A stretch of 64,000 bases of DNA from contig NC_067207.1 of NCBI RefSeq assembly GCF_026262505.1, forward strand, positions 22,412,082 to 22,476,081, read 5' to 3'. Position 1 is the first letter of the stretch, and every line of letters starts with the position of its first letter. This document shows, piece after piece, positions 25,685 to 36,181 of this stretch. Under the pieces are notes generated by a model. It was not told where the DNA came from, searched no databases, and saw only the letters and a list, made by a program, of their open reading frames with translations. The translations under genes were made by a program, and so were the position numbers. The stretch comes from Trichomonas vaginalis G3. Lineage: Eukaryota; Parabasalia; Trichomonadida; Trichomonadidae.

Positions 25685-26203
25685 ATTGTTTGTATTTTTC
25701 TATAAAAAATTATTTTGGAAATCAAATATTATTGTTTTGATAGGATTGTATATGTGGGGATGCACTTTTTCTTTCTAATAAAGCACATTTTCTCAATGAA
25801 ATTCGAAAAAGAAAACAATCCCATAATTGCACATAAAAAAACTTTTTCAAATAAGGCCTACATAAAAAAATTACGAAAATTAAATGCTATCATTTGAGTA
25901 CTTTCTGAGACTCTGTTTGCCAGAAAGTATATATGCATTTGTAAACTTTCAGAAACGGAAAAAAAATAGGCCGTTCGAAGTTTTTGACATTGTGTCAGGA
26001 CTCAAAAATCTTTATAGTCCTTTGTCCTCTCAAACAATGGTTTTCTAAAAACGTACAATATTTTGTCGACATTATACTCAACACATATTATTAAATGAAT
26101 TACATTAAAGAGTCGAGAGTATGCAAATTTTTTTATTTATTTATTTCTAATGAAATTCATCTTCGAATATACGAGAAAAAGAGTAGTATCTTATGTAAGA
26201 ACA
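25685..26203. other. intergenic, convergent gap
   Basis: AT-rich gap between convergent genes. A short inverted pair ACTTTCTGA/CAGAAAGT lies near 25,900-25,930. No gene seen. Confidence 0.4.
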
Positions 26204-28206
26204 TTATTTTGCACCATGAGAAATGAGAAATTTTTCAGATCTTGTATTATATAGACATTTTGCAAAATGAGATGCGGTTTTTCCATTTTTAGCTTTTACA
26301 TTGATATTTGGCCAATGTGAAATAAGAAATTCATGAGCTTCTTTACTGTTATTCTGTGTGGCAAGATGAAGTGCAGTTTTACCATCTTTATCTTTTTCAG
26401 TGACATTCGCACCATGTGAAATAAGCACTTCGGCAGTTTCTTTACTATTATTACATGCTGCAATATGAAGTACGGTTCGTCCATCTTTATTTTTTACATT
26501 GATATTTGCACCGTGTGAAATAAGCATTTCGGCAATTTCTTTACTATTATTCCGTGTTGCAACATGAAGTGCAGTTTCTCCTTCTTTATCCTTTTCATTG
26601 ATATTTGCATCGTGTGAAATAAGAAATTCAACAGTTTCTTTACTGTTATTCCGTGTTGCAGCATGAAGTGTAGTTCCTCCATATTTATCTTTTTCATTGA
26701 CATTCGCACCATGTGAAATAAGCACTTCGGCAGTTTCTTTACTATTATTCCATGCTGCAATATGGAGTGCGGTTTCTCCTTCTTTATTTTTACATTGATA
26801 TTTGCACCATGTGAAATAAGAAATTCAACAGTTTCTTTACTATTATGCGTTGCTGCAATGTGAAGTGCAGTTTCTCTATCTTTATCTTTTTGATTGATAT
26901 TTGCACCATGTGAAATAAGAACTTCTGCAATTTCTTTACTATTATTCCATGCTGCATTATAAAGTGCAGTTTCTCCATCTTTATTTTTTTGATTGATATT
27001 TGCACCATGTGAAATAAGCACTTCGGTAGTTTCTTTACTATTATGCGATGCTGCAATATGAAGTGCAGTTTCTCTATCTTTATCTTTTTGATTGATATTT
27101 GCACCATGTGAAATAAGAACTTCTGCAATTTCTTTACTATTATTCCATGCTGTAATATGAAGTGTGGTTCGTCCATCTTTATCCTTTTCATTGATATTTG
27201 CGCCATATGAAATAAGAAATTCAACAGTTTCTTTACTATTATTCCATGCTGCAATATGAAGTGCAGTTTCTCCATCTTTATATTTTTCATTGACATTCAC
27301 ACCATGTGAGAGGAAGTATTCGAAAAGGGATGGAATATTAAACATCGGTGAATAAACAAAAAATTTGATAAAATCATCAGTTTGATCAAAACAAACTAAA
27401 AAGGATTCAAGGTTATTGTAAGCTCCACAGTATTTTAAATCGATCTCTATATTGTACTCATTCATCAAGAATGTAATAAAATCAATGTTATGTGAAATAA
27501 TTGCATATTCCATGCATTCTTTATCTGGTTCTTGATGTTTCAAGCATTCACTCATGATCTCTGGATTTCCTCCTAAAAATGAAAATCTGAGGCATTTTTG
27601 AGTTATTTCTGAGTTAAATTTTGTTCTTAAGAACTTGAAACAATCAACTGCTCCATGGTAACAACATAATTCAAGTAATGAATATCCTTCGTCGGAATAT
27701 GGATATAAACTGCTTTTAACACTTTGATTTTTATCAAACCATTCTCTTTCTGTGAATGCAATGAATCTTTCTAAGTCATTATTCATAATTGCTTTGTATA
27801 TTGTATCATCTATGTGAATTTCGAGATTGTTAAAATAATCTTTTTGGAAATCATCAGATTTGTCTGATTTAATTCCATATTCTTTATAAAAAAGGAATTT
27901 TGAAACGTTCCTGACGCTGTTGACCTCTTTGACATGATATTCATCAGATATGAGTTTGGCAAGAGTTAAATATGACTTTGCAAAGCGATTATTATACGGA
28001 ATGATATTTAAAATGTCTTTTATCATATTTTGGGGAGGATATTTATTTGAATCAATCAATTCTATTTTGATAATCTTGTAAATCGAGTTTAATTCTTCTT
28101 CTTTTTCTTTTTTCAACTGATACAACGCATTATATATATCGATATAGTATTTGTAGGTACTTCGCAATTTGCTGTAATTGCTTGGATGAAAGTTTTGATC
28201 GGACAT
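26204..28206 (-). CDS. ankyrin-repeat protein (DUF3447-type) with one frameshift
   Basis: Starts MSDQNFHPSNYSKLRSTYKY. Residues 1-300 form the helical N-terminal region common in trichomonad ankyrin proteins. From about 27,310 down to 26,210 come about eleven near-identical 99-base (33-residue) ankyrin repeats of the type DKDGETALHIAAWNNSKETA / EVLISHGANINE. The reading frame shifts once within the array, at a run of five T at 26,787-26,791 where sister repeats have six. Beyond it the repeats continue in another frame to SEKFLISHGAK. A sequencing slip, a polymorphism or a young pseudogene are all possible. Ankyrin arrays bind proteins; partner unknown. Confidence 0.85.
26210..27310 (-). repeat. 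99-bp tandem repeats encoding ankyrin units
   Basis: About eleven copies in register with the 33-residue ankyrin repeat. They are far more alike at DNA level than ankyrin folding requires, showing recent amplification or gene conversion. Confidence 0.9.
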
Positions 28207-28277
28207 TATTTATTTTTATAATGGAAAAATATATAAATATGACACTAACATATTGTAGATTCATAAAGTATAAAGTA

Positions 28278-29328
28278 AGGGTTTCGTTTTGCGAAAAAAA
28301 CGTACAATACGCAATTTCGCTAAAAAAACATTTAGCTAGCAATTTCGACATTTGACTCCACTCAAGACGTCACTTTTTTAATTTTGCGGTATCATATTTT
28401 TGGAAAATCTTTATGAATATTATATAAAAAGTCTCTTTAATATCTATATTTCATATTTTTATCGATTTTTAAAGTTTTGGCGAAAAGTATTCAATTATTT
28501 TTGCTATTTGGTCGGGTAAATGTCAGATTTGCGACATTTTCTGATATGATATTCAGATTCTACGTTGATAATAATGCTTATAGAACCCTCTTGCTATTGT
28601 GTCAAAATTGCGAAACCGATAGCAAAAATATCTCGCAATATCAAAATTGAGATATTGAGTGAATTATGCATTATAGAGATTAAAAATCTGATTTGTGAAA
28701 ACATCTCATCGGTTTCTAGCTAATTCAAAAATCTTTACTATCTTATTCGATTAAAATGAAAAGGGAATAGTTTCATTATGCTTTAAATGACAGCCTTATA
28801 ATATAATCATAGTTTTCGCTCAATATGCAGCATTTTTTTTTCGAAATCTATGGTCAATATCCTAAATACTGATTGCTTTGCATTCATATCTCTTACATTT
28901 TCTATACCCACATCACTATTCATTGCTATTCCTATCTTTTTCATTTTTGTTTGTTTCTCATAATTTCTCAAAAAACATGATAACTTGATATTTGTAAATA
29001 TCATACTTTATAACGTAAATAAGAACTTGACCTATTAAGAAAAGCAGTAATGAAAAGAAAATCTGAAATTCATAAAAATTACAAGTTTCTGATGACAATT
29101 AGCTTAATTAAACCAGGTACAAGATTATATAATTGTATTTTCTATCCAATTATCCATATAATATCTTATCCAGAAAAAATAACTTGATCAATACCAAATG
29201 ATTTTTTAACTAGTAAATAAAGTATTTTCTTTACACACAAATTGTATATCATAGTTTTTTTTTTGGTTTCGCAAAACATCCAAAAACAAATATGCTATAA
29301 AAGTGACAATTTAGCAAAACGAAACCCT
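28278..29328. mobile_element. MITE-like element 1, about 1.05 kb, TA target duplication
   Basis: Perfect 15-base inverted ends AGGGTTTCGTTTTGC (28,278-28,292) and its complement (29,314-29,328), each flanked by TA, the target duplication of Tc1/mariner-type transposons. The interior is AT-rich with no transposase recognised, so it would be non-autonomous. Occupies most of the gap between the ankyrin gene and the gene at 29,442. Confidence 0.6.
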
Positions 29329-29441
29329 TATATAAAGTGTTGGTATTGTCTTTGATAATTCTTTGTGCCGATAGATTTGACCAAAAATTTTTCTGAATTT
29401 CATAGGGGAAAAAAATAATCGTCGAAATCAAGCAAAAAAAA

Positions 29442-29948
29442 ATGTTTCCAAATGATCAATTTAATCGTGGATACCAACACGACAGAATGACAAGATTTGC
29501 ATCAAATGTAGATAGGCCTATCGAGAGTCGCCCAAGAAGAGATTTCCCGATGAGAAGTCAATCAACAAGAATTGAGCCTAGCAGCCCACGCGAGATTCCG
29601 ATGCAGAGAAAGACATCAACAATACCACCTATAGTTAATTTCGATCTTTCACAACGTGAAAGCAATATAGAATGTGAGATTTTACCAACAGATGTTTCAA
29701 TAGATGATGATGACCCACTGAAAAAGATCATTCAAATGCAAAATGCTATTTCAGAGAAATTTATTAATACGATAGAAAGCAGCTGCAAAGTTATAACAGC
29801 AGCAACGGAAATAATTAACGAAATGCCTAAATTCTCAAAACCATATCAAAACGCTCAACATACAGGTAATGACTTAGAAAGTCGTATTCAATACGTTCAA
29901 TCTATTGAAGATGGAGCAGATTTGAACTTAGAAGAAATTCTTAAATGA
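29442..29948 (+). CDS. unknown, largely disordered protein, 168 aa
   Basis: Starts MFPNDQFNRGYQHDRMTRFA. Residues 1-75 are rich in R, P, S and T (RPRRDFPMRSQSTRIEPSSP) and look disordered; residues about 95-168 are acidic and helical with DDDDPLKKIIQMQNAISEKF. No family recognised. Intronless host gene, directly downstream of the MITE-like element, whose insertion must have displaced its upstream region. Confidence 0.55.
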   Translation: MFPNDQFNRGYQHDRMTRFASNVDRPIESRPRRDFPMRSQSTRIEPSSPREIPMQRKTSTIPPIVNFDLSQRESNIECEILPTDVSIDDDDPLKKIIQMQNAISEKFINTIESSCKVITAATEIINEMPKFSKPYQNAQHTGNDLESRIQYVQSIEDGADLNLEEILK

Positions 29949-30593
29949 TTTCGCAAAAATAGAGTCTGGTAATTGTTTGTTGTGTTCTTAGAATTAGATT
30001 GTTTAGTAACTGTTATAAAATATTTCTTATTTAATTGAATATTTTTAATTATATTCGCTGTTACAATAATTTGTGTTATGAATTACTTAAAGTTATATAT
30101 TATATGATCAAAATGCTTTCCTTCGAATTCAATATAAAAAGAAATTCAATTCAAAATTTTATTTTGTTGAGAATGATTTGTATTTGTGCTCTTATAGATA
30201 TTAGATTTGTAAGGTTGTAACTGAAGAATGCAAAGGCGTAATAATCACTTTTATACATATAAAATTAGGTTGGAAATAGTCTTGGATTTTTCTTCAATGG
30301 AGGATATTAAAAATACTAATCACCTCAAATTGTTTTGGGCATTACAAATTCATTAAAAAACGGGACCCAAAAATATTTGAATTGATTGGTGTTTAAATAT
30401 CGTTTTAAATAACATTAAGGTCTCAACAGTTTTCAGCATTAAGCAGGCAAATACTTTAAGCTCGTTAGCATATTTTTGGAATGGAAATAAAGATATGAAA
30501 ATTAGCTAATAGAGGGAAAATACATTTTGATATGATATAAAAAACTGATTTGATTCTTTTATTTCAAATTCTTGAGAATTATCTAAAAATAAC
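29949..30593. other. intergenic, convergent gap
   Basis: AT-rich gap between convergent genes; only weak short frames. No feature recognised. Confidence 0.4.
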
Positions 30594-32942
30594 TTATTTG
30601 AACCTGTTAGCTGCTCTGACAATTGAAACAACTGCTTTAGCAGCGGCGTTAACGTTCTCGAAGCAAGCGATACCTTCCTTTCTGAGTGCTTCGATGAGTG
30701 GGCGATACTTTCCGCCTGACTCGATAGCGCAGATGATTGGCTTTGTTGGGTATTCTGCCTTGAGTTTCTTGAGGAGTGGGAGGATTGAGTTTGGATCCTT
30801 GAGCTCTTCCTCGAGGCACTTCATTGAGTTTGTCTCTGGAACGAATGCGCAGACAGCGATATCGCACTGTGGATCCTTGAGAACACCCTTAAGGATCTCG
30901 TAGTAACCTCTGTCTGGGAAGATTGGTGTGACATCGAGAACTTCTGCGACATCGACAACTTCTCCGATCTTGTACTTCTTGTAGACACCATCGATGACTT
31001 CGAGAGACTGCTTTGACCACTTTGGAAGGTGGAGCATGTTCTCTGTGCCGTTCTCCATCATCTGGTCAGCTATTTCGCACTTCTGGAAGCCAGCGTTTGT
31101 GAGTGCTGCGATACCGATTGAGTGCTTCTTTGCCTCTGTCATGAGGGATGGATACAATGTTGCCAATGTGACAATATTGTTCCACTGTTCTGTTGAGTCA
31201 GCAACAATTGCACCTGCGTTCTCCATCAAGCTCTTGAACATGCCGTAGTCGCCAGCCATGGCTGCTGTGTGTCCCTTGGCTGCTCTGACGCCTGCCTGTG
31301 AACGGCCGGCCTTGTAGATGACAACGGTCTTTCCGATGTCGTTCGCGTGCTTGACGACGTTCATGAGACTGATGCCCTGGCCGTCGCCGAGGCCTTCGAT
31401 GTAGAGACCGAATGTTGTGATGTCTGGAAGGTCGACGTAGTGCTCGAGGAAGTCTGTGACGGAAAGATCGAGCTGGTTGCCGACAGAAATGGCGATCTTT
31501 GGTAAGACGGATGGTGAGCAGTCTGAAATACGAGAGATCATGTAGGCACCTGACTGGCAGAGGAATGCGCAGTTGCGTGCACCGGAGACGCCATCAGATG
31601 AAGACCTGTTACGTGGAACAAAGACAGTATTGATGCCACCTTCCTTGAGGTTGCCGACTGTATTTGGTCCGTTGACAACTGGTCTGTCGTTTGACATCTT
31701 GAGGAGTTTCTCGTGTAATTCGTTCTGCATCTTGGAGCCGTGCTCTGTTTCGCCGAAGCCGCCTGAGATAACTTGGATTGACTTGACGTTGTTGATGTCA
31801 AATGCGTCTGAAACGAGTTTGCCGGCGCCTTGTGCTGGAATGCAGATGGAAAGAAGGTCGATCTTCTCTCCGTTGCGGGCTTTGTTGAGAGCTGCGAGGT
31901 TCTTGAATGCTGGAACACCGCAAAGTTCCTTGGCCTTTGGATGGAGAACGTAGCAATCTTTGACACCGTAGTCCTTGGCGTTCTTGAGAATAACTGTACC
32001 TGGATTGAGTGGGTTTGTTGTTGAAGCGCCTGCAACGACGATGGATTTCGGATTTGTAAGGCACTCGATGCGATCAAGTGGTTTTCCGGAGCACTGTGCA
32101 TCGTAGTATGGAAGGGTTCCGCGTGGGCTGACACGCATAACACCATCGAGAGCCCACATCTTGCCCTGGACTGCAACTGTTGGGTTGACTTCGAGTTCAT
32201 CGATGATATACTTAGCATCTCTGTTGTACTGAGAGTACTTTGAGATGAGGCCTTGGACGTTCTTGAGAAGTGGCTCAACAATGGCCTGGTCAAGATGCTT
32301 CTTTGTGCCACGGACACGGCCTGTTGCGAGCTTTGATGCTGGGAGATTCTCGATGATGCGGCCGTAGTTGGTGCCTGTGAATAAGGATGGGACAAAGATT
32401 TGGGCGTGGTCTGGTTGCATGACAGATTTGAGATACTCAACTGTTGTGCCACCGAATCCGTAGCAGACGAGTGGGCCGAAGAATGGATCCTGGTAGCCGG
32501 AAACGAGGAGTTCTGTTCCGAAATCGCCTGACATCTTCATTTGTTCAACGAATAATGTGCCTTCGAGCTCGTATGGAGAGTTCTTGTTGAAGCGTTCGTC
32601 GAATACCTTCATAGCCTTAGCGATTCCTTCTGGTGTATTTGGAATGTTGAACTGGAGACCGCCGATGTCTGTCTTATGTGTAACAAGAAGACCATCCTTG
32701 CGGTATCTAACAACACCCTTTGCAACAACTGTCTTAGCATTGATATTTTTGACAACCTCTTCTGGTGACATTGTCTTTGTTGCATAGCAATGTGGGGCAA
32801 TTGAAAAGCCAAGATCGCCGATGATTGAAAGAACTTCATGTTCAGCAAGAAGTCCATCTGGTCTCTCGGCAATGACCTTTTGTATAAGCTTCTCTGTTGA
32901 GTTACTGGAGAATCGAATGCCGCTCTTTAAAGCACTTAACAT
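30594..32942 (-). CDS. acyl/acetyl-CoA synthetase (ADP-forming), 782 aa
   Basis: Converts acetyl-CoA (or another acyl-CoA) plus ADP and phosphate to the free acid, CoA and ATP. The N-terminus MLSALKSGIRFSSNSTEKLI resembles a trichomonad hydrogenosomal presequence. Residues about 15-240 form an ATP-grasp domain (HKTDIGGLQF, FVEQMKMSGDFGTELLVSGY), about 285-390 a CoA-binding Rossmann domain (SIVVAGASTTNP), about 430-590 a succinyl-CoA-ligase-like domain (CQSGAYMISR) with the likely phospho-histidine in KGHTAAMAGDYG. Placing ATP-grasp first is the reverse of the common alpha-then-beta order. GC-rich codon choice suggests high expression. Confidence 0.88.
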   Translation of the reverse strand: MLSALKSGIRFSSNSTEKLIQKVIAERPDGLLAEHEVLSIIGDLGFSIAPHCYATKTMSPEEVVKNINAKTVVAKGVVRYRKDGLLVTHKTDIGGLQFNIPNTPEGIAKAMKVFDERFNKNSPYELEGTLFVEQMKMSGDFGTELLVSGYQDPFFGPLVCYGFGGTTVEYLKSVMQPDHAQIFVPSLFTGTNYGRIIENLPASKLATGRVRGTKKHLDQAIVEPLLKNVQGLISKYSQYNRDAKYIIDELEVNPTVAVQGKMWALDGVMRVSPRGTLPYYDAQCSGKPLDRIECLTNPKSIVVAGASTTNPLNPGTVILKNAKDYGVKDCYVLHPKAKELCGVPAFKNLAALNKARNGEKIDLLSICIPAQGAGKLVSDAFDINNVKSIQVISGGFGETEHGSKMQNELHEKLLKMSNDRPVVNGPNTVGNLKEGGINTVFVPRNRSSSDGVSGARNCAFLCQSGAYMISRISDCSPSVLPKIAISVGNQLDLSVTDFLEHYVDLPDITTFGLYIEGLGDGQGISLMNVVKHANDIGKTVVIYKAGRSQAGVRAAKGHTAAMAGDYGMFKSLMENAGAIVADSTEQWNNIVTLATLYPSLMTEAKKHSIGIAALTNAGFQKCEIADQMMENGTENMLHLPKWSKQSLEVIDGVYKKYKIGEVVDVAEVLDVTPIFPDRGYYEILKGVLKDPQCDIAVCAFVPETNSMKCLEEELKDPNSILPLLKKLKAEYPTKPIICAIESGGKYRPLIEALRKEGIACFENVNAAAKAVVSIVRAANRFK

Positions 32943-33819
32943 TTGTCAATTTTTCTTTCAATTTGGGGAGAAATGATGATAGCGGTTTTATATTTAAAAA
33001 TATTGGGATTGAGATCTGAAAACGAAATTTATAAAATTTATGGGATAAAAATTTCATTGTTTTCGGCTTTGTAAACTATTCAACCTCACATCATTTCTCC
33101 ACGAATGAGAACTTTTTTTTCTCCATTTACAACTCTCTTAATTTATTAATTCTTTAAGAATTAAAATAGATTATTAATGGAGAGTAATACTTGTTGAGCT
33201 AATTATCATTTATATCGAACAATTTTATTATCGGAGCAAAGATTATGAAAGAAATTGGCCATTCTTCATATCATTGATTTTTCCTGCCATTGTTCAATAT
33301 AAGTAATTATGAATTACCGATTCTTTAGGCTAAATTAAAACACAAAATTTGGAAGAAATTGTAGAAACATGCAAAACACGTAAAATTCATACTTTCCACT
33401 AATGACTAATTTTTGAGAGTGATTTTCAATTGTGCATATGCAAAAATATTTTAATACAGAAAAAAAAATAACAATAAACAAAAGTTTGTGCTGAAAAATA
33501 CTGAATTCTATATATAAATGTAAGATTAACAGAATTTTTTTTTCCTGCATATGTTTCGCTTATCAAAGAAAGTAATTTTTCAAGCGTGATATCTGGGTTT
33601 ATATACCGGATTTTCACTGTAAAGTATTATAAGTTACTAGTATGAATTTCAACTTGTGAAGTTCAATTCTAGAATCACCCAAAGTTTAAGTGATATATAG
33701 ATTAAATCAGACTTAAGTATACATAAAAGTTTTAGAATAAAATGATAATCCTTAATTAATGATATGAGAGAAATTCAATAAGGAGGGTAATTATAATAGA
33801 TTTGCATGATTGGATTGCC
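32943..33819. other. intergenic, 5' region of the synthetase gene
   Basis: AT-rich, 877 bases. TCATTTCTCC, an initiator-like box, lies roughly 30 bases upstream of the synthetase start on the minus strand. No gene seen in the rest. Confidence 0.4.
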
Positions 33820-35616
33820 TTATAAATTATTTTTATAATGTTCTGGCCCATGTGCAATCAATAATTGAACAATTTCGTTACGATAATTTTCTTTTGCAAT
33901 TTGAAGTACAGATTTACCACTGCAATCTTTGGCATTGACATCAGCACCATGCGACACAAAAAACTCAATGAGTTCCAGATAATTTTTATCAATTGCATAA
34001 TTTTGAATCTCAACAACACTATTACGAATTTTTATTCCCTCCGACTTATTAATGCGTTTACAAAAACTGGAAGTGTTAAGAATTTCTGTTACTGCATAAT
34101 GAAAAGCTGTCTTACCGAAGTCATCAGATGAATTAAAATCAGCACCATGGGAAATAAGAAACTCAATAGCATCTTTATGAAGGTTCTTAGCTGCAATATG
34201 AAGAGGTGTTGTTCCATTTCGAACTTTTGCATTAATATCAGCACCATTTGATATGAGAAATTCAATAATTTCTTTTAGTTTAGAAATAATATCTTTGTCA
34301 TTATCTTCAGATATTAGATTTTCTACTGCAAAATGAATTGCTGTTTTCATAGTACCTTTACTTTTATATATAGCACTGACATTTGCTCCATGTTCTATAA
34401 GGAGTTTGATAATTTCTCTGGAACAAACCTTCACAGCTTGATGTAAAGGAAAATGTCCATCATCACCAATAAAATTAACATCTGCACCATTTGAAACCAG
34501 GAGATCTACCATTTCTTTATTTTCATTTGTTATGGCATCAATCAAAATGTTAGAATACTTATTACATAAATTGACATCAGCACCATAGGAAATGAGAAGT
34601 TCAGCAACTTCTTTTGAGTCGTATTTAACGGCATAATTTAGAGCAGTTCTTCTATTGCCATCTGTTTCATTAATATCAATACGATTTACTACCAAGTTAT
34701 CTAATAGAAGTTTGCAATTTTCAGCGCAATTAAATATAGCTGCATAATGTAATGGTGACTTTGAAAATCGTGTGTCGGTATTAATTAATATCATATCATT
34801 TTTGATAATATCATAAGTTTGTGGAAATGCTGCACACCAAGGAAAAACTATATTTTTATCTTTCTCATAGAGAAGAAAAACAGCACCAACATTTTGTGAG
34901 TCAAAAACTGGAGTCATACGAATTATTTCAGCGAGACTCGTTTTATAGAGATCTTCATATAAATCATGTTCTAAAACGTAATTGAGAAAAGAATTGTTAT
35001 GAGAACAAATTGCGCAATATATGCATAACTCATCAACCTGCTTCACATTCATACATTGATTGATGATATCTGAATTTCCACCAGTGATTGCATTTTGGAG
35101 ACACTTCTTGGTTATTTCAAAATCTTTAAAATTTATTCTAATAAAATTGAAAATGTTCACCGAACCGAAATAAGCACATTTTTCAAGAATTGTTAATTCA
35201 TCATGTATACTTGGATATGCTCTATTGCTGAAAATATTTTTTTTAACTTCTTGTAGATTATGTTCTAAAACGTATTTTTTAAATTTATCAATATCATCGT
35301 AAATAATAAATGAATCATATGCACATGTAGAGAATCTAGAGTCATGATCGAAAAATAAACTTGGATCCGCTTGAGTATTTGAAAAATAATAGTATAATTG
35401 TCCGAATAATTTATAATAAAAATCTCTTGCTCTGTAATTGTAAAAACACGCTAAATTGAAGCTTTTTTGAAGTTTTTCTTTTGAAATTTTATATTTCTCT
35501 ACTAAAACTGCAATTATCAAGTTATAAATCTCATCAAAGGATTCATTTTCTCGCAAGTGAAATAGCCTCTCGTATGTTGAAATAAAATCACTATATTTTG
35601 CTGATAAATCACACAT
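33820..35616 (-). CDS. ankyrin-repeat protein (DUF3447-type), 598 aa
   Basis: Uninterrupted 598 residues starting MCDLSAKYSDFISTYERLFH, the standard opening of this large trichomonad family. Residues 1-280 are the helical N-terminal domain; about residues 285-595 hold roughly nine ankyrin repeats, for example GTTPLHIAAKNLHKDAIEFL and SGKSVLQIAKENYRNEIVQL. In contrast to the gene at 26,204 the repeats are diverged, so this is an older copy. An initiator-like TCACTTTT lies about 10 bases before the ATG. Protein-binding role; partner unknown. Confidence 0.9.
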   Translation of the reverse strand: MCDLSAKYSDFISTYERLFHLRENESFDEIYNLIIAVLVEKYKISKEKLQKSFNLACFYNYRARDFYYKLFGQLYYYFSNTQADPSLFFDHDSRFSTCAYDSFIIYDDIDKFKKYVLEHNLQEVKKNIFSNRAYPSIHDELTILEKCAYFGSVNIFNFIRINFKDFEITKKCLQNAITGGNSDIINQCMNVKQVDELCIYCAICSHNNSFLNYVLEHDLYEDLYKTSLAEIIRMTPVFDSQNVGAVFLLYEKDKNIVFPWCAAFPQTYDIIKNDMILINTDTRFSKSPLHYAAIFNCAENCKLLLDNLVVNRIDINETDGNRRTALNYAVKYDSKEVAELLISYGADVNLCNKYSNILIDAITNENKEMVDLLVSNGADVNFIGDDGHFPLHQAVKVCSREIIKLLIEHGANVSAIYKSKGTMKTAIHFAVENLISEDNDKDIISKLKEIIEFLISNGADINAKVRNGTTPLHIAAKNLHKDAIEFLISHGADFNSSDDFGKTAFHYAVTEILNTSSFCKRINKSEGIKIRNSVVEIQNYAIDKNYLELIEFFVSHGADVNAKDCSGKSVLQIAKENYRNEIVQLLIAHGPEHYKNNL

Positions 35617-36181
35617 GAAAATTTAAAAGTGACTCAAAGAAATTACTGGTAGACTATTTGCACTTTTTCAATAAAAATTTTGACTTCGAATTTTATTCAA
35701 AAATTGTGTTTTTAATTGAAAAAATACACAAAAATTTTATAATATTGTTTCACCATATGAATCATTTCCATTTGTATAGTCAAATTTAACGGTTTGTTAT
35801 CGGGAATGGCAAACTCATGTCTCAAACTCCATACTATGTTCTTATTTCTTCTGAGCAGCATGAAAATCCTAATATTGTGCTTCATCGATCATAGAATTTA
35901 AAAATCAAATATTTTAAAAATCAAATAATATCAAATAAAATTATGAAAGTAGATCTCGCTTCAAATATAGAACATAGGGAAGTTTCTTTAGCATCATTAA
36001 AGTATTTTCATTTAGACGATACATTTTCTGTGGATAATTAAACTTGAAATCATATTTTTCGCGTGTATTCCGTTTCATTTCCTCAAATTTTGAGAGACAT
36101 ATGCGAAGTTTATGAATACAAGTTAATTAGGAATAATACAAAATATTTTAATAAAAAGGAAAAAAAATAAAAAAATAATAT
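35617..36181. other. intergenic, AT-rich
   Basis: Gap between two minus-strand genes. Apart from the initiator-like box at 35,625-35,632 nothing is recognised. Confidence 0.4.

Noticed and set aside
26790-27296. Second long frame across the ankyrin repeats
   Set aside because: Because 99 is a multiple of three, an alternative frame stays open through the array; product is FHMVQISIKKIK-type repeats, not ankyrin.
28807-29004. Short frame inside MITE-like element 1
   Set aside because: Lysine/isoleucine-rich random composition and no transposase motifs.
31538-32452. Long alternative minus frame inside the acyl-CoA synthetase gene
   Set aside because: Other frame of a strongly codon-biased gene; Ser/Gln/Thr-rich product with no domain.
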